Below are positions 1 through 9,990 of a stretch of DNA of 64,000 nt, in pieces; position 1 is the stretch's first letter; each line of letters begins with the position of its first letter. The DNA comes from Tritrichomonas musculus (lineage: Eukaryota > Parabasalia > Tritrichomonadida > Tritrichomonadidae). The translations under genes and the position numbers were made by a program. The notes below the pieces were generated by a model. The model had not been told where the DNA came from. It did no database searches and saw only the letters and a list, made by a program, of their open reading frames with translations. Location of the stretch: contig JAPFFF010000001.1 in assembly GCA_039105265.1 (NCBI GenBank), positions 7,750,001-7,814,000 on the forward strand. The letters run 5' to 3'.

Positions 1-472
1 TTTTATCTTGTCTTTGATTCAAAGAAATAAAAATTCTCTACATATGTAATAACTCAATGAATCGAACGCATTATTAATAAAACATCATTAAATCAATTCA
101 TATACTTTATATAAGAGGCAAATCGGGTGAAATAACATGACATCTTTCAAACTCGCAGAATCTTATTTCAACATTTAACAAAATTGTAATTATACCTTTC
201 TATTCACGCTGAAATATAGTGTTTGCACACCAAACAAGTCAATATTTGCTAATTTAAGATTACATTTAGTTTAGTTGCTTTTATAAATATTTATATTATT
301 ACATGTCTCAACTCCATTTCAATAATTTAATAATTAAAACGCCTATAACATTGATAATAAAGAATATAATGAGCTTGTTAATAATTATCATGTATGCTTA
401 AAATATTGTATAGTATAAAAAGACATATAAAAAAACTTAAAAAAAAAAAATTAGAAGTAATTATTTTTACTC
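1..472. other. AT-rich DNA, no gene seen
   Basis: AT-rich sequence with scattered poly-A/T runs and stops in all frames. I see no gene, RNA gene or clear repeat here. It may be host flank or the outer part of the Maverick relic that follows; no terminal repeat was recognised that would fix the element's left end. Confidence 0.5.
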
Positions 473-837
473 TTACTCCTTGTCTTTTGGAGATGAAGCT
501 TCTTGTTCATCATCATCTTCTTGTGTCTCTTGCGAGTCAGACACCATCGGCCCGTGAAAGCCAATAGATTTTGGTTTTGGAGATTGAGGAATCTTTTTAT
601 GATAAACCTCTCAGCTAGTGAGATTCATTTGAGTAAGTGCTTCAGCAATCTTGTTCAAGTTTGCTTGTATCAAAGGGTCATAGATGATGCAGATAGTAGA
701 TGGTGTCGAGTTTATTATTTTTTGGTTGAACAGAAATACCACCTCTTTAATAGCATTGGCCACTTCAACATGAGCATTTTTGATAGAAGTTTTTGCTGTT
801 TTTGGAATTTTTTGAAGTCATTTCCAGAACGAGACAT
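473..837 (-). pseudogene. Decayed small Maverick-associated gene
   Basis: A short coding remnant on the minus strand. It begins MSRSGNDFKKF and ends in an acidic Asp/Glu-rich tail with ASSPKDKE. It lies head to head with the gene at 914, about 76 bp away, as in a divergent gene pair at an element's end. It reads as protein-like but is interrupted. I do not recognise the family; it is assigned to the Maverick relic by position only. Confidence 0.4.
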
Positions 838-913
838 TTTAAAAAATGAAGTGATTTTGTTTGCGAAAATTCAATTTTCAAAAATAATTCAATTTTTTTT
901 CTCGAATGAAATC

Positions 914-1192
914 ATGAGCCAAAATTTAGATTTGGGCGAGTTCAAGGAAACAGCTATCATCAAGAAGTTGAAGAAGTCCAAGAGTAACAACAACCTCAAA
1001 AATATTGATACTGCAAAAACTGAAACAACAGAAAAACGTGGGAGAAAGCAAAAGTATGCAACAATTGAAGAACGAAATGAAGCACGTAAACAGCAACAAA
1101 AGGCATATCGTGAAAGAAAGAAAAAAGAAGTACAAAGTATGAAAGAAAAAATAATGAAGTATGAATGCAAAAAGGTATCACATGAAGAATGA
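914..1192 (+). CDS. Short basic protein, Maverick-associated
   Basis: A 92-residue lysine/arginine-rich protein starting MSQNLDLGEF. Upstream in-frame codons from 503 lack an ATG and look like a non-coding extension, so the ATG at 914 is preferred. The centre is strongly basic (KRGRKQKYATIEERNEARKQ) and probably helical, as in nucleic-acid-binding virion or core proteins; this role is inference. The end runs into a tandem 18-19-bp repeat (GGTATCACATCAGGAA) that reads as a repeated KVSHQE-like peptide. It belongs to the Maverick relic and may be only part of its original gene. Confidence 0.45.
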   Translation: MSQNLDLGEFKETAIIKKLKKSKSNNNLKNIDTAKTETTEKRGRKQKYATIEERNEARKQQQKAYRERKKKEVQSMKEKIMKYECKKVSHEE

Positions 1193-1265
1193 GGTATCAC
1201 ATCAGGAATAGGTATCACATCAGGAAATAGGTATCACATCAGGAAAAAGGTATCACATCAGGAAA
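1173..1265 (+). repeat. Tandem 18-19-bp repeat, GGTATCACATCAGGAA
   Basis: Four near-identical copies of GGTATCACATCAGGAA plus a degenerate first copy lie head to tail over about 93 bp at the end of the basic Maverick gene. Two variant copies of the same unit occur at about 38.0 kb, outside any recognised Maverick. Confidence 0.85.
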
Positions 1266-1642
1266 GAATGATAGAACAAATGAGTGATGAACAAAGAGGA
1301 GAACTAATGGATAATATTTAATCTCATTGTAATCTTCTAGCTTTTAATGACACATTAGATGAAACAACTGGGGAAGAAATAACACAAGTACTATATAATG
1401 GAGCAGTAGTTGCGACAATAGATAGAAGAAGACTACATATAATTAATATTGTGAATGGAGTGATAGAAATGTACAGACAAGATGGTATTATAAGTGCAAC
1501 TACTCAAGTTATTATGGGAGCTGTAGGTCATGTTGCTAGAAGATTCTTACATGGTCAATGGCAGTTTGTTAGACATCATCCTGGTGATGCAGCAGCAATA
1601 GCTGGAGTAGCAGTAGAAGTTAAAAGCGCTAACATCGAATGA
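1266..1642 (+). pseudogene. Interrupted small Maverick ORF
   Basis: A short protein-like stretch whose last 63 codons are open (from about 1451). It ends in a small hydrophobic Ala/Val-rich run (AAAIAGVAVEVKSANIE) after a mid-section with ISATTQVIMGAVGHVARRF. Its stop overlaps the ATG of the next gene (ATGA), as in tightly packed viral gene strings. It could be a small virion or membrane-associated protein, but I do not recognise it. Treated as part of the Maverick fossil and broken. Confidence 0.4.
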
Positions 1643-2892
1643 GAAGTTTTATTTTAACTAAAATGAGTGATACTACTACAAGATTTAAAGGAGATATACA
1701 GTTTAAGATAGGGGATGCTACTCGAAAAGGTAGCCAGTTATTAGCCTTGGGTGACTTAGATAACTATGTACAGACAGGTCATTTATTTAATGAGGTCGAA
1801 GGTTTACCAGAAGCTGATATTAAAAATAAAAATAAACAGTATGTATCATTTGAGTCTTCAACAACAACTTATAATATCCTTAAGTTTGTTAATATGCCTG
1901 AAGACTTCATGAATAAGCTTAATGATATAAAAACCCAGACTAATATATTTAAGATAGTCTTGAGGAAGAATATAGTATATGATACAAGTGGTAATTTAGT
2001 TAAGGAGTTCTACATATGTGTTAAAGATGGTCAAGTATACTCTCCTTTGATAACTAAAAGTAGTAATGGATGTATTATAAATAATAGTACCATTATGGGA
2101 TATATGAATATAGCTTTTGATAGTAAACTAGACTTCAACCCATATACCTTGTGGCTGAATGGGGAGTTGAGCATAATGAATGAATATATAACTGATTCTT
2201 TACAAACAGAGAAGGCAATAAAGTATTCTATAATAAAAGCTGATAATGCATTAAGTTTACATAAAAGTGATGTACTATACTTATATAAGCCTACATCAAC
2301 TAGTCAGGTTGTGATAGATAACAAGAAGTATTGGTTACTTCAATGGAACATAGATACTGGATATACTATACCTAATGACTTAGAGTTTAGGTTTAATGAG
2401 TATTGTTTTGGTAATAAGTGGTTTTTATCATGGGATGGTACAAAATGGGTAGGTGATAACATACAAGGTCATATCAATGGTAGATTAGTTAATGGATTAA
2501 ATAAGGAGAATGAGTATGGTGAAGATGGTACCTACATACAAGACAAGAGGAGTAAGAGGAACATGAAACTGATTAATAAGCCTAGTAACTACTCACCTGA
2601 TAACCTACTACATTACATGATTCATGGAGGTAAGTGTAAAATAGATAGTTTTGTAAAATTAAAGACAGGAGAGGTAGAACCTTTTTCGAAATATGGTCTA
2701 GGCTTCCAAACAAGTCAAGGAGGTATGAAAGATGGATATGATATAGAAGCAATAAGGTGCTATAAGATCAATAATGCTACTAAAAAATTAGAAACTAGTG
2801 CTATTGATGAACTCTACCTTGATATTACCCTTGAAGGTTCTAAAAATGCTAATAGGTTCTCAGTTCGACCTACTGGAAAAGAAGGCAATTGA
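1639..2892 (+). CDS. 417-aa late-type Maverick protein, unassigned
   Basis: A long frame that still looks whole. It starts either at the ATG overlapping the previous stop (1639) or at the second ATG (1663, MSDTTTRFKGDIQFKIG). The protein is mixed alpha/beta with many aromatic and Gly/Asn-rich segments (KYWLLQWNIDTGYTIP, CFGNKWFLSWDGTKWVGD) and no signal peptide or membrane span. The following frame carries on in the same direction with a coiled-coil end, so a fibre or other virion-surface protein is a reasonable guess. I cannot match it to the major or minor capsid proteins by eye. Fossil context. Confidence 0.5.
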   Translation: MRSFILTKMSDTTTRFKGDIQFKIGDATRKGSQLLALGDLDNYVQTGHLFNEVEGLPEADIKNKNKQYVSFESSTTTYNILKFVNMPEDFMNKLNDIKTQTNIFKIVLRKNIVYDTSGNLVKEFYICVKDGQVYSPLITKSSNGCIINNSTIMGYMNIAFDSKLDFNPYTLWLNGELSIMNEYITDSLQTEKAIKYSIIKADNALSLHKSDVLYLYKPTSTSQVVIDNKKYWLLQWNIDTGYTIPNDLEFRFNEYCFGNKWFLSWDGTKWVGDNIQGHINGRLVNGLNKENEYGEDGTYIQDKRSKRNMKLINKPSNYSPDNLLHYMIHGGKCKIDSFVKLKTGEVEPFSKYGLGFQTSQGGMKDGYDIEAIRCYKINNATKKLETSAIDELYLDITLEGSKNANRFSVRPTGKEGN

Positions 2893-3360
2893 GGAGACAA
2901 GGTATGGTTGTTCTTAAATGGTGTACTTGATTCATGTGAACGGCTTGAATATACATATGCAGCTTCGACTACTAATGACTCAAGAGATATTAAGATATAT
3001 TTAGCTGATGAATATGTTGACCCAATAGATGAGGTTCATTGGGATGCAACTACTAACCCATTCGAGTATATCATTAAGCAGCAATTTTATGAAGTGTCCC
3101 CAAATCCTAATGGGGCAGCAACCTTATATACTGATTATAATATTACCTCCTCTAAGATAATTACTGCTGATAATATTACTACTATGAGGAGTGATTTAAA
3201 TTTACTTACCAACAATGTAGATGTTATTAGCTATGATGTTAACGAAATGAACACTGTTATGGAAAGTCTAAAAGGTAGAGTCTCAAGGACTGAACAAGTT
3301 ACTCAACATTTGGAAGATGATGTAGATAATTTACGTTTCCATCAGCGTCATAGCAGTTGA
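2893..3360 (+). pseudogene. Fibre-like remnant with coiled-coil tail (Maverick)
   Basis: A frame of about 150 codons immediately downstream of the 417-residue protein. The first part is beta-like with Asp/Tyr/Thr. The end (NVDVISYDVNEMNTVMESLK and beyond) has heptad spacing typical of a trimeric coiled coil in fibre proteins. It meets the opposite-strand polymerase relic tail to tail near 3.3 kb, with a short overlap. Fossil; looks incomplete. Confidence 0.4.
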
Positions 3361-6300
3361 ACGAGTTGATCATCGAGCCGGGCATGTACATGATACCTCC
3401 ATGGTACTTGTTGAATGGATGAACCTCTGATGAGAATGATGATGAATACAAGCTATTGAAGTCATCCCCAACGACGTGTGTCACTACATTGGGTGTGTCC
3501 CTTGAGATGACCTTGTTGGTTTCTGGATCGTAGTGGAGTCCGTTGATGTAGGTTTCACCTCTGATGTTTCGTCTGTGCATCACATTTGACAAACCACCTG
3601 TAATTCCATTTCGTAAACGATTGTATTCACGTTCATCGGAGACGGTTGTTGGTAAGTGATTGAGCTTACAGAACTTCTTCAACTGGATTCTCAGACGAGT
3701 GACTTCAGGGTCATGGTTGGATCTCATCTTGTTGCAGACTTCGCAAGCGAGCTTACAGTTGGGTAACTCATGACCAATGTCGTTGTTGATTCGATCAAGA
3801 GTAGGATTGTTGAGTACGTGAAGTGCTCACCACAGAGATGGCATTTCCCGAGGACTGGATCGTTGTATATGTTCATGAAAGAATCATAGTCATCAACGGA
3901 TACACACTTGCCGAGGTCTCTCAATGATTGCTTGTGTTTGGTGTTGTACTGCTCATCTTGTCTATAGTAGGCATCGCACTTATGTTCCCACCATTTACGG
4001 GTTGGTTTGAATGTGTTCGCTTCGTTGACTGTTGAGTAATCGACATGAGGGTCAAAGTCTTTGTAAGCCATTGCGCACTTGATCTCAGATGAGTTTCTCG
4101 ATAACGAGAGGTTCGATAGAAGGTCTATTCTATACTTGGAGTTCATGAGGATAAGATTGTCAATGGGTTTGATCATCATCTCAACATCGTTGTTATTGTA
4201 GCTCAACAGATATTCCCATCTGGTTTTGAATCGTTTGGAGTCTTCGACGTATTCGTTGTAATCGGATTCACTCAATGGGTTCTTCTGATTGAGGTAGCTA
4301 TAAAAATCTTCGTGACTGAATGGTTCTGATTTCGAGAGTATGTCGTTGTAGTTCTCGCTGTTGACTGCTTCGTAAGGGAAGAGACCCTTGACGGAGTTGC
4401 TCTCACCACCAAAGTCGATACCGAATTGCTTCAGGGAACCACCGCTAACGAATGACTGAGCATCGATGAATCGAAGACTATACATATCCGACTTGATGAC
4501 GAACTGCTTCATTGATGATTGGGAACCGATCAGAGAAGTGTTGTCGACGGACCACTTCATATCTTGGTATTCGTAGTTGAGGTACTCTTTGAAGAGATTG
4601 CTATCGAAACGAGCTGAGTTGTATCTCAACACAGTAACTGTGAAGAGGTTTCTATCCAGTTTCTGGAGCTTCTCGATGTCATCGATATGAACCATTTCGC
4701 TGAGGAATGTGACCTTGTTGGCAACAACATTGACGGCTTGATCCATTCGGGAATGAACTGAGGGTCTCTTGCATCGAAGTGTTTCGTTAATGAGACTGAC
4801 GATGAGAACTTCACGCAGCAACTGACTGAGAGAGGGATTAGCTCACTGTTGATCGTGGTTAAGTCACCCGATTTGATGTTGACATGATGCTCCATCGTCT
4901 CGAAGTCATAGGTCATGTAGAGTTGCTGAGGTTTCCATTCAAGGTTATGTGCAGGGCAGTACTCATAAACAGGGTGATTGAGGATGTGTGGACAGTAGGG
5001 TTCGCTGATGCGTTCGGGAATGTACTTCTTCTTGAACTTGCCGTCACAGTGGGTAACGTGTTTGTTCATTCGTTCTTAGCCGTGGTTGTTCTCGTTGCGG
5101 ACGACGTATGACCTGCATTTGGGGCAGATGAAGATGTTCGTCAACTTCTCAGCATCTATGATGTACCTGATGTGGCAGACCATTCCATCAGAGAATAGAA
5201 GAGCATTGAATGGAGTTCCATTCTTCTCGTCATACCTCTATTCTTGGATATCGTAGCGTTTCTCATCGATATAGTAGCTGTAGACGTTGACGTTGATGTG
5301 GTTCATCATGGCAGACTCTTTCATCTCTTCTGTCGACATACCATTGAATGAATCGAGTATGGATTGAGCTGCTTTGGTTGGTCTCTTTGAGTATGTTACG
5401 CCGTGATCTTGACAGAGAAGCTTTCGAGCTGCTGATGTTCGTTTGGTGAGATCATACTTCTTGGTGTTCCCTAACTTTGGATCGAGACAGATACACAAGA
5501 AACGATACCAGCAGAGACCATCGTCATCGTTATCCGTGATGATCAACTTTGACTTGATGAACTCATCAGGGAGCTTCACCTTACCAGCGACCTTGACCAA
5601 TTTCGAAACCGTGAAGGCAACGGAAGTGACGTAGATGAGCATCACATTTGATTCAGTCGTTGAGTAGTTGAACAAGACGGATTTGATATAGTACTTAACC
5701 TTCTCGAGTTCGTCATTGAGTTGAATCAGGATGGGTATCTTGTTGGTGTTCTTGTAGTCGGTGATGTTGTCGATTTTGGTTTGTGGTGTTTCGAAGATCC
5801 CAGTCAGGTCGAACATGATCTTGAATGGCTTACGCTCCCTCTTGTAAACGGTGTTCTCAAGGAAGTCGAAGATGTCTCGTTGAGGTAGTATACAACGATG
5901 GGTTTCTTGTCGTGAGTCTTGTTGACGATCTGTGTTCCATGACACTTCTTCTTCTCGAATGCTGCTTTCTCTACATCGTTGGGTTCGTTGATGATTAGGT
6001 ATTCAGGATTCGATGACGTGAACTCGTGACCGAACTTGTCGAAGTAGTTGATCAGTTCTTCGTTTTCTTTCTCGAATAGTTTTGCTGAGTATGGCTTGAG
6101 AGGAATCATCTCTTTGGGTGGAAGTGGACGCAGGAGAAACGGTTCGCTCATCAGCTTCTCCAACATGGATTTGTATGCGGCTTTGGATGTCTTGATTTAG
6201 GTTCTCACTTTGTTGAATCGTTCACGAAAGCGATTCTTCAGGGATTCGTTCTTGTTGAATTTGAAGGGATTACTCAAAGGATCTGGTCGTGGATACAATT

Positions 6301-6661
6301 GCTTGAAGAACTCGTCATCGGCTTTCTTCTACTCAAATCGTTTGCGTTCGACTTCAAGTCGTTCATTGAAGCGATTCTTCAGGGATTCGTGCTTGAATAT
6401 CTTCTCAGTGACCCTCTTTTTGATACCCAGTCTATGTTTGGTTGAGTAGTATGATTCACGGATGTCATCGTTGCTGATGTCCAGCATACGAGCTAATCGT
6501 CTCAGATGGTTGTAGTTGACAACGTTTGAATCATCGATTTCGACGGACTGGTCGTAGTTCATTTCTTTCATGGTTGAAAAAAAGTTGGAATCATGACGAG
6601 ATAACCCATCCACGTGCACACTCCTCACGAGATCACCCATCCACGAGCACTCCACACTCAC
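3299..6661 (-). pseudogene. polB: Broken protein-primed DNA polymerase B (Maverick)
   Basis: Minus-strand polymerase relic, read from 6661 down to 3299 and interrupted about five times. Recognisable parts in order: an N-terminal basic, charged region with a duplicated SLKNRF-ER motif; an exonuclease-like block with YMTYDFETMEHH, matching the Exo I acidic motif of B-family enzymes; a CHLCGEH metal-binding-like motif; and a DDFNSLY block, equivalent to the DFNSLYP-type motif A of protein-primed PolB. In an intact Maverick this enzyme would copy the element from a protein primer at its ends. GC content is far above the host flank. This is the main evidence that the region is a Maverick. Confidence 0.75.
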
Positions 6662-7027
6662 TCACTCATCTATTTATCGCTCATGAGGTATAAACAATAT
6701 CTGGGGGTCGTCCATTTCACTCACTCACGAGACTCTTTACCGGGCATAACCACCACCAAAATCGTCACAAAACTGTCACAAACGAGGATCTCTCACGAGT
6801 ACCGTAACTACCCATTTAAGGGCCATTTTCGACGAATTTCGTATCTGGGATTCGTCTATTTCGAGCACCGTAACTAGTCCCTCCGAGTGTGCGATTCCAT
6901 GCTCGTAACTACCCATTTAGGTCGGATTGCTTGTATTTTGGCGCTCAAGGTACCCCTCGACATTCGAACCCGGCGATCGTCGTACACCGGGCTCACTTCG
7001 TGGACGCGTCGGCTGCACCCCCTCTTT
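6590..7027. repeat. GC-rich terminal region of the Maverick with short repeats
   Basis: No gene. The stretch holds repeated phrases: CACGAGATCACCCATCCACG twice near 6.6 kb, and CGTAACTACCCATTTA at about 6803 and 6906, with a partial copy near 6858. It ends in a very GC-rich block (about 6950-7022) before composition falls abruptly to host level at about 7027. This is what a subterminal region of a large DNA element looks like. The matching inverted copy at the other end was not found in the window. Confidence 0.5.
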
Positions 7028-7291
7028 ACCTCCATCTCAATTTAAAATAATCTTATAATAATGGACTATTTATAATTTCTTAAATATTTCGCATACTACC
7101 CTTTATTTAAATACGATAAATAGCCCTCTTATAACTTTATTTAAAGATATATTCATTTTTGGAAATAAACAATTAAAAAAAAAAAATTCAAAAAATCATA
7201 ATAAACATAATACATTTTATAACAACAAATTTCAAAAACAAATTCATTTGAATAAAGCTTAATAGTAATTATAAAGAAAAAATGAATGATA

Positions 7292-7945
7292 TTAGTGTCT
7301 TGACATGTATTTCTGTGTGATAAAATCTATATCTTCCTTTGTATAATCAAATTGGAAAAGAAGTTCATTGATTTTTTCTTTTTCATTCTGATTTGGCTCA
7401 CAAATGATAGATAAAAATAAATATTGAAGATTTTGGAAAAATGAATCGTCAGGTTCAAAGTAATATGTTCCATTTTTGTTAAGCGTAAGAACAGTTCCAT
7501 TGCTAAATTGTAATTTTCTGCTAATTTTTGGTATTGTCATATACTTTGAAATCTTATCGTTAAGATGAGAATAAGTCTGATCAGACAAATTAATGAGAGC
7601 TTGAACTTTTTCTCTTGGATTTTCAATCGAATTGATTCTTTTGTATTCATTTTCTCTTGATGTTAATTTTCGAATGCTTTTTTCTAGAAAAGTAATTTTT
7701 TGATCCTGTAAGTAATTTAATTTAAATAAATAGTCCCTTTCGATTTTAAGTTGCTTGATTTTTTGATCTCTTTTTTCAATCTCTTTATGCAAATTAATAA
7801 TTTGCTTTCTGTGAAATCGATTATTATTAAGGGAAATGCATGTTAAACCTTTGACTTTTGTGTAGAAAACTTCGTAGTTTCGCCATTTATTACTAACTTC
7901 ATCTAATATCTGTAGAAAATGCTGATAATTAGTGTCATCCATCAT
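7292..7945 (-). CDS. Coiled-coil protein, unknown function
   Basis: A 217-residue protein starting MMDDTNYQHFLQILDE from an ATG pair. Residues about 55-105 form a charged coiled coil (KEIEKRDQKIKQLKIERDYL followed by further heptads). The C-terminal third is mixed, with YYFEPDDSFF, and then helical. There is no signal peptide or membrane segment. It is AT-rich like the host, unlike the Maverick next to it, and lies 265 bp from the element's edge. I do not recognise the family; a cytoskeletal or scaffold role is possible but not shown. Confidence 0.7.
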   Translation of the reverse strand: MMDDTNYQHFLQILDEVSNKWRNYEVFYTKVKGLTCISLNNNRFHRKQIINLHKEIEKRDQKIKQLKIERDYLFKLNYLQDQKITFLEKSIRKLTSRENEYKRINSIENPREKVQALINLSDQTYSHLNDKISKYMTIPKISRKLQFSNGTVLTLNKNGTYYFEPDDSFFQNLQYLFLSIICEPNQNEKEKINELLFQFDYTKEDIDFITQKYMSRH

Positions 7946-9820
7946 GCCAAATTAATCTTGTTATTAACAAGTTGTTAACAATTTATTGTAACCACTTTTT
8001 TTTTTCAATAATTTTGTCTCAAAAACTTATAAAAATTTATTTCATGCTGTTTAATGTTTGTTATCGATTTTGACTCTGATGGCAATCCAAAAATAATTAA
8101 AAAATACCATTTACGCAACGTACTACATTTGTACCTTTACAATAGATTGGCCAAAAAAAAGATCGTTATAGGTGATGAAACGAACAAAGCATTGTCATTT
8201 TTTACTTTTTTTTCAGCTTCGTCATGAGAAAATTCCAGACATTTGCTTTTTAGTTAAATTAAAGACTACTCCTCTAGTATATTAAGATTTTAATAAAATA
8301 TTCATGAAATGATGTTCGAAAAATATATACGATAAATTTTAGGGATGATAGTTTCAACAAAGTATTTAATACATAACAAATATAAAAAATTGGTTTTAAA
8401 TATTATATACTAATCCATCATCAAGATATCAACAAATGTTTCAAAATAAAAAAATGTATATTTACTTGATTTAATTATTTTTCTCCCATTATTTTTGATT
8501 AGCATAAATTAAATTTCAAACCAATTTTGGAAATATTTATTTTTGAAAAAGATATTTTGAAAAAATGTTTTTGCCAAAAATACGTTATTTAAGTTTTGTA
8601 AAACTTTTTGATAGAGTTATGTTTGTAAAATAAATTATGATATTTTTAAAAGGGCTATATAAAATTTAAATATTTTTGATATTATATTCCAAATATATAA
8701 ATAATAAAATTATATGTTTATATTAAAGATTTTGGGGCAAATATTTATTGAGAAGATTACAAAGGGATATAATATTATTAATAAACAATGAATAATAATA
8801 TTTAACATATAATAAATATCTTAAATATTTATTTTAATTGGTTTTTTTAAAATGAAAATTTAAAGATATATACATTTTTTTAATTTTAATTTTAAAAAAC
8901 AATATGATTTACCCAAAAAATTCGTCCAACTCGACACCCTTAATGGAAACCAATAAATGATATCATTTTTGCTTACCAGTTATACTCTTTTACAGTTTTA
9001 TTCAGTAAAAGGAAATATTAATAATAAAATAGGGAAACCATCCCCTTAAGGAAAAATATTTACTAAAAGAGCTGGCATTATATGTAAGTTCTGTTTATAT
9101 CATTAAAAACTTCGAGGAAAATCATTATTTGGACATAAATATAGGGAATACTAACAATATGATATTATTACAATTTGTGAGCAATCCTAAAGAAAAGGTC
9201 TTTGACGATTAAGGGGATAATAGAACAATTTAATCCCAGATGAAAATTTGCTAATTCTCAGTAGATATGAGTTGTAGGCTTGTTTAAGATGCAAAAAACA
9301 ATTGAACTTTTTGAGATAGGTGAAGTGTTTACTACTAGTAGTAAAATAATTACTAAGAAAAAGCTAAAAAATAATATTAAATTAATTGTTATTGTATATA
9401 AAATATTTATAGTTTTTTTATTATTTAATCGATTATTCTAAAATTCATATTAAATTGAATACCTATATATTTATATATAAAATCTTATTTTCTTTTACTT
9501 TTCATATAAGAAAAAACCGAATAAAATAAAATTTTATTATAAACTTTTTGTATAAAATAAAATAATTAAAAATTTTAATTATATAAAAACAATTAAATAA
9601 TTAAATAATTAAAAATTTTTGAATAAAAAAAATAATAAAAAATTTAAATATTTAAAAAAAAAATTATGATCGGAAATAAAAAATCAAAAAATAATTTTTT
9701 TTAATTATACAATAAAATAATAAAAAAATAATTCTATTTTTTTTTCTGAGTAATATTTATTTTTGCATCAAATAAAAGTTCAATAAAATTTTATTTAATA
9801 AACCTTGTTCAAAAAACATT
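7946..9820. other. AT-rich intergenic DNA
   Basis: About 1.9 kb of AT-rich sequence with poly-A/T runs, particularly 9.4-9.8 kb. Apart from a possible 57-codon ORF at 8054 I see no gene, RNA gene or tandem array. A 29-bp phrase beginning TACCTCCATCTCAATTTAAA at the Maverick edge (7025) recurs at the end of this stretch (9820). Confidence 0.5.
8054..8227 (+). CDS. Possible 57-aa ORF, unknown
   Basis: A short ATG-initiated frame starting MFVIDFDSDGNPKIIKK and ending LSFFTFFSASS. The first 45 codons have a protein-like mix of charged and hydrophobic residues in otherwise stop-rich DNA. It starts 108 bp from the divergent gene at 7945. It could be a small gene or the surviving beginning of a decayed one. 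No family recognised and no initiator motif seen. Confidence 0.25.
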   Translation: MFVIDFDSDGNPKIIKKYHLRNVLHLYLYNRLAKKKIVIGDETNKALSFFTFFSASS

Positions 9821-9990
9821 ACCTCCCTCTCAATTTAAAATAATCATATCTTTATATTTTAAATGTGAATTAATTTTTTAAAATTTAATTAATATTATGA
9901 TAATTATTTAATATATTATTAATGAAGAATGATGCAATTAAATTGTTTGAAAAAAAAGATAAAATGATTTAAAATATGAAATGGAGGTAC
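9820..9990. repeat. Possible MITE with TACCTCC/GGAGGTA ends
   Basis: About 170 bp of AT-rich DNA bounded by TACCTCCCTCTCAATTTAAA on the left and an imperfect inverted copy ending AAATGGAGGTA on the right. The left end matches, over about 29 bp with two or three changes, a sequence at 7025 at the Maverick boundary. No coding potential and no clear target duplication. Two copies of one end in a few kb suggest a short mobile repeat, but the right arm is weak. Confidence 0.35.

Larger units (their letters stand above)
473..7027. mobile_element. Maverick/Polinton fossil
   Basis: A degraded Maverick (Polinton-type) element. The diagnostic part is a minus-strand protein-primed family B DNA polymerase (about 3.3-6.66 kb). 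On the plus strand at 0.9-3.36 kb are small basic, late-type and fibre-like reading frames, and the two groups face each other. The polymerase half and its outer end are clearly richer in GC (by eye near 45%) than the host DNA that starts at about 7027, so that boundary is sharp. The left limit is uncertain. No integrase or packaging ATPase was recognised, so the copy looks incomplete as well as broken, with roughly half a dozen or more interruptions in all. Age is hard to judge: many breaks, but base composition not yet equal to the host's. Confidence 0.75.

Noticed and set aside
503-913. Upstream extension of the basic Maverick gene
   Set aside because: No ATG before 914; this part is better explained by the opposite-strand remnant at 473-837.
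6955-7022. tRNA-like T-arm phrase (GGGTTCGAATG on the minus strand)
   Set aside because: The flanking bases do not pair to form T, anticodon and acceptor stems, and it lies in the Maverick's GC-rich end.
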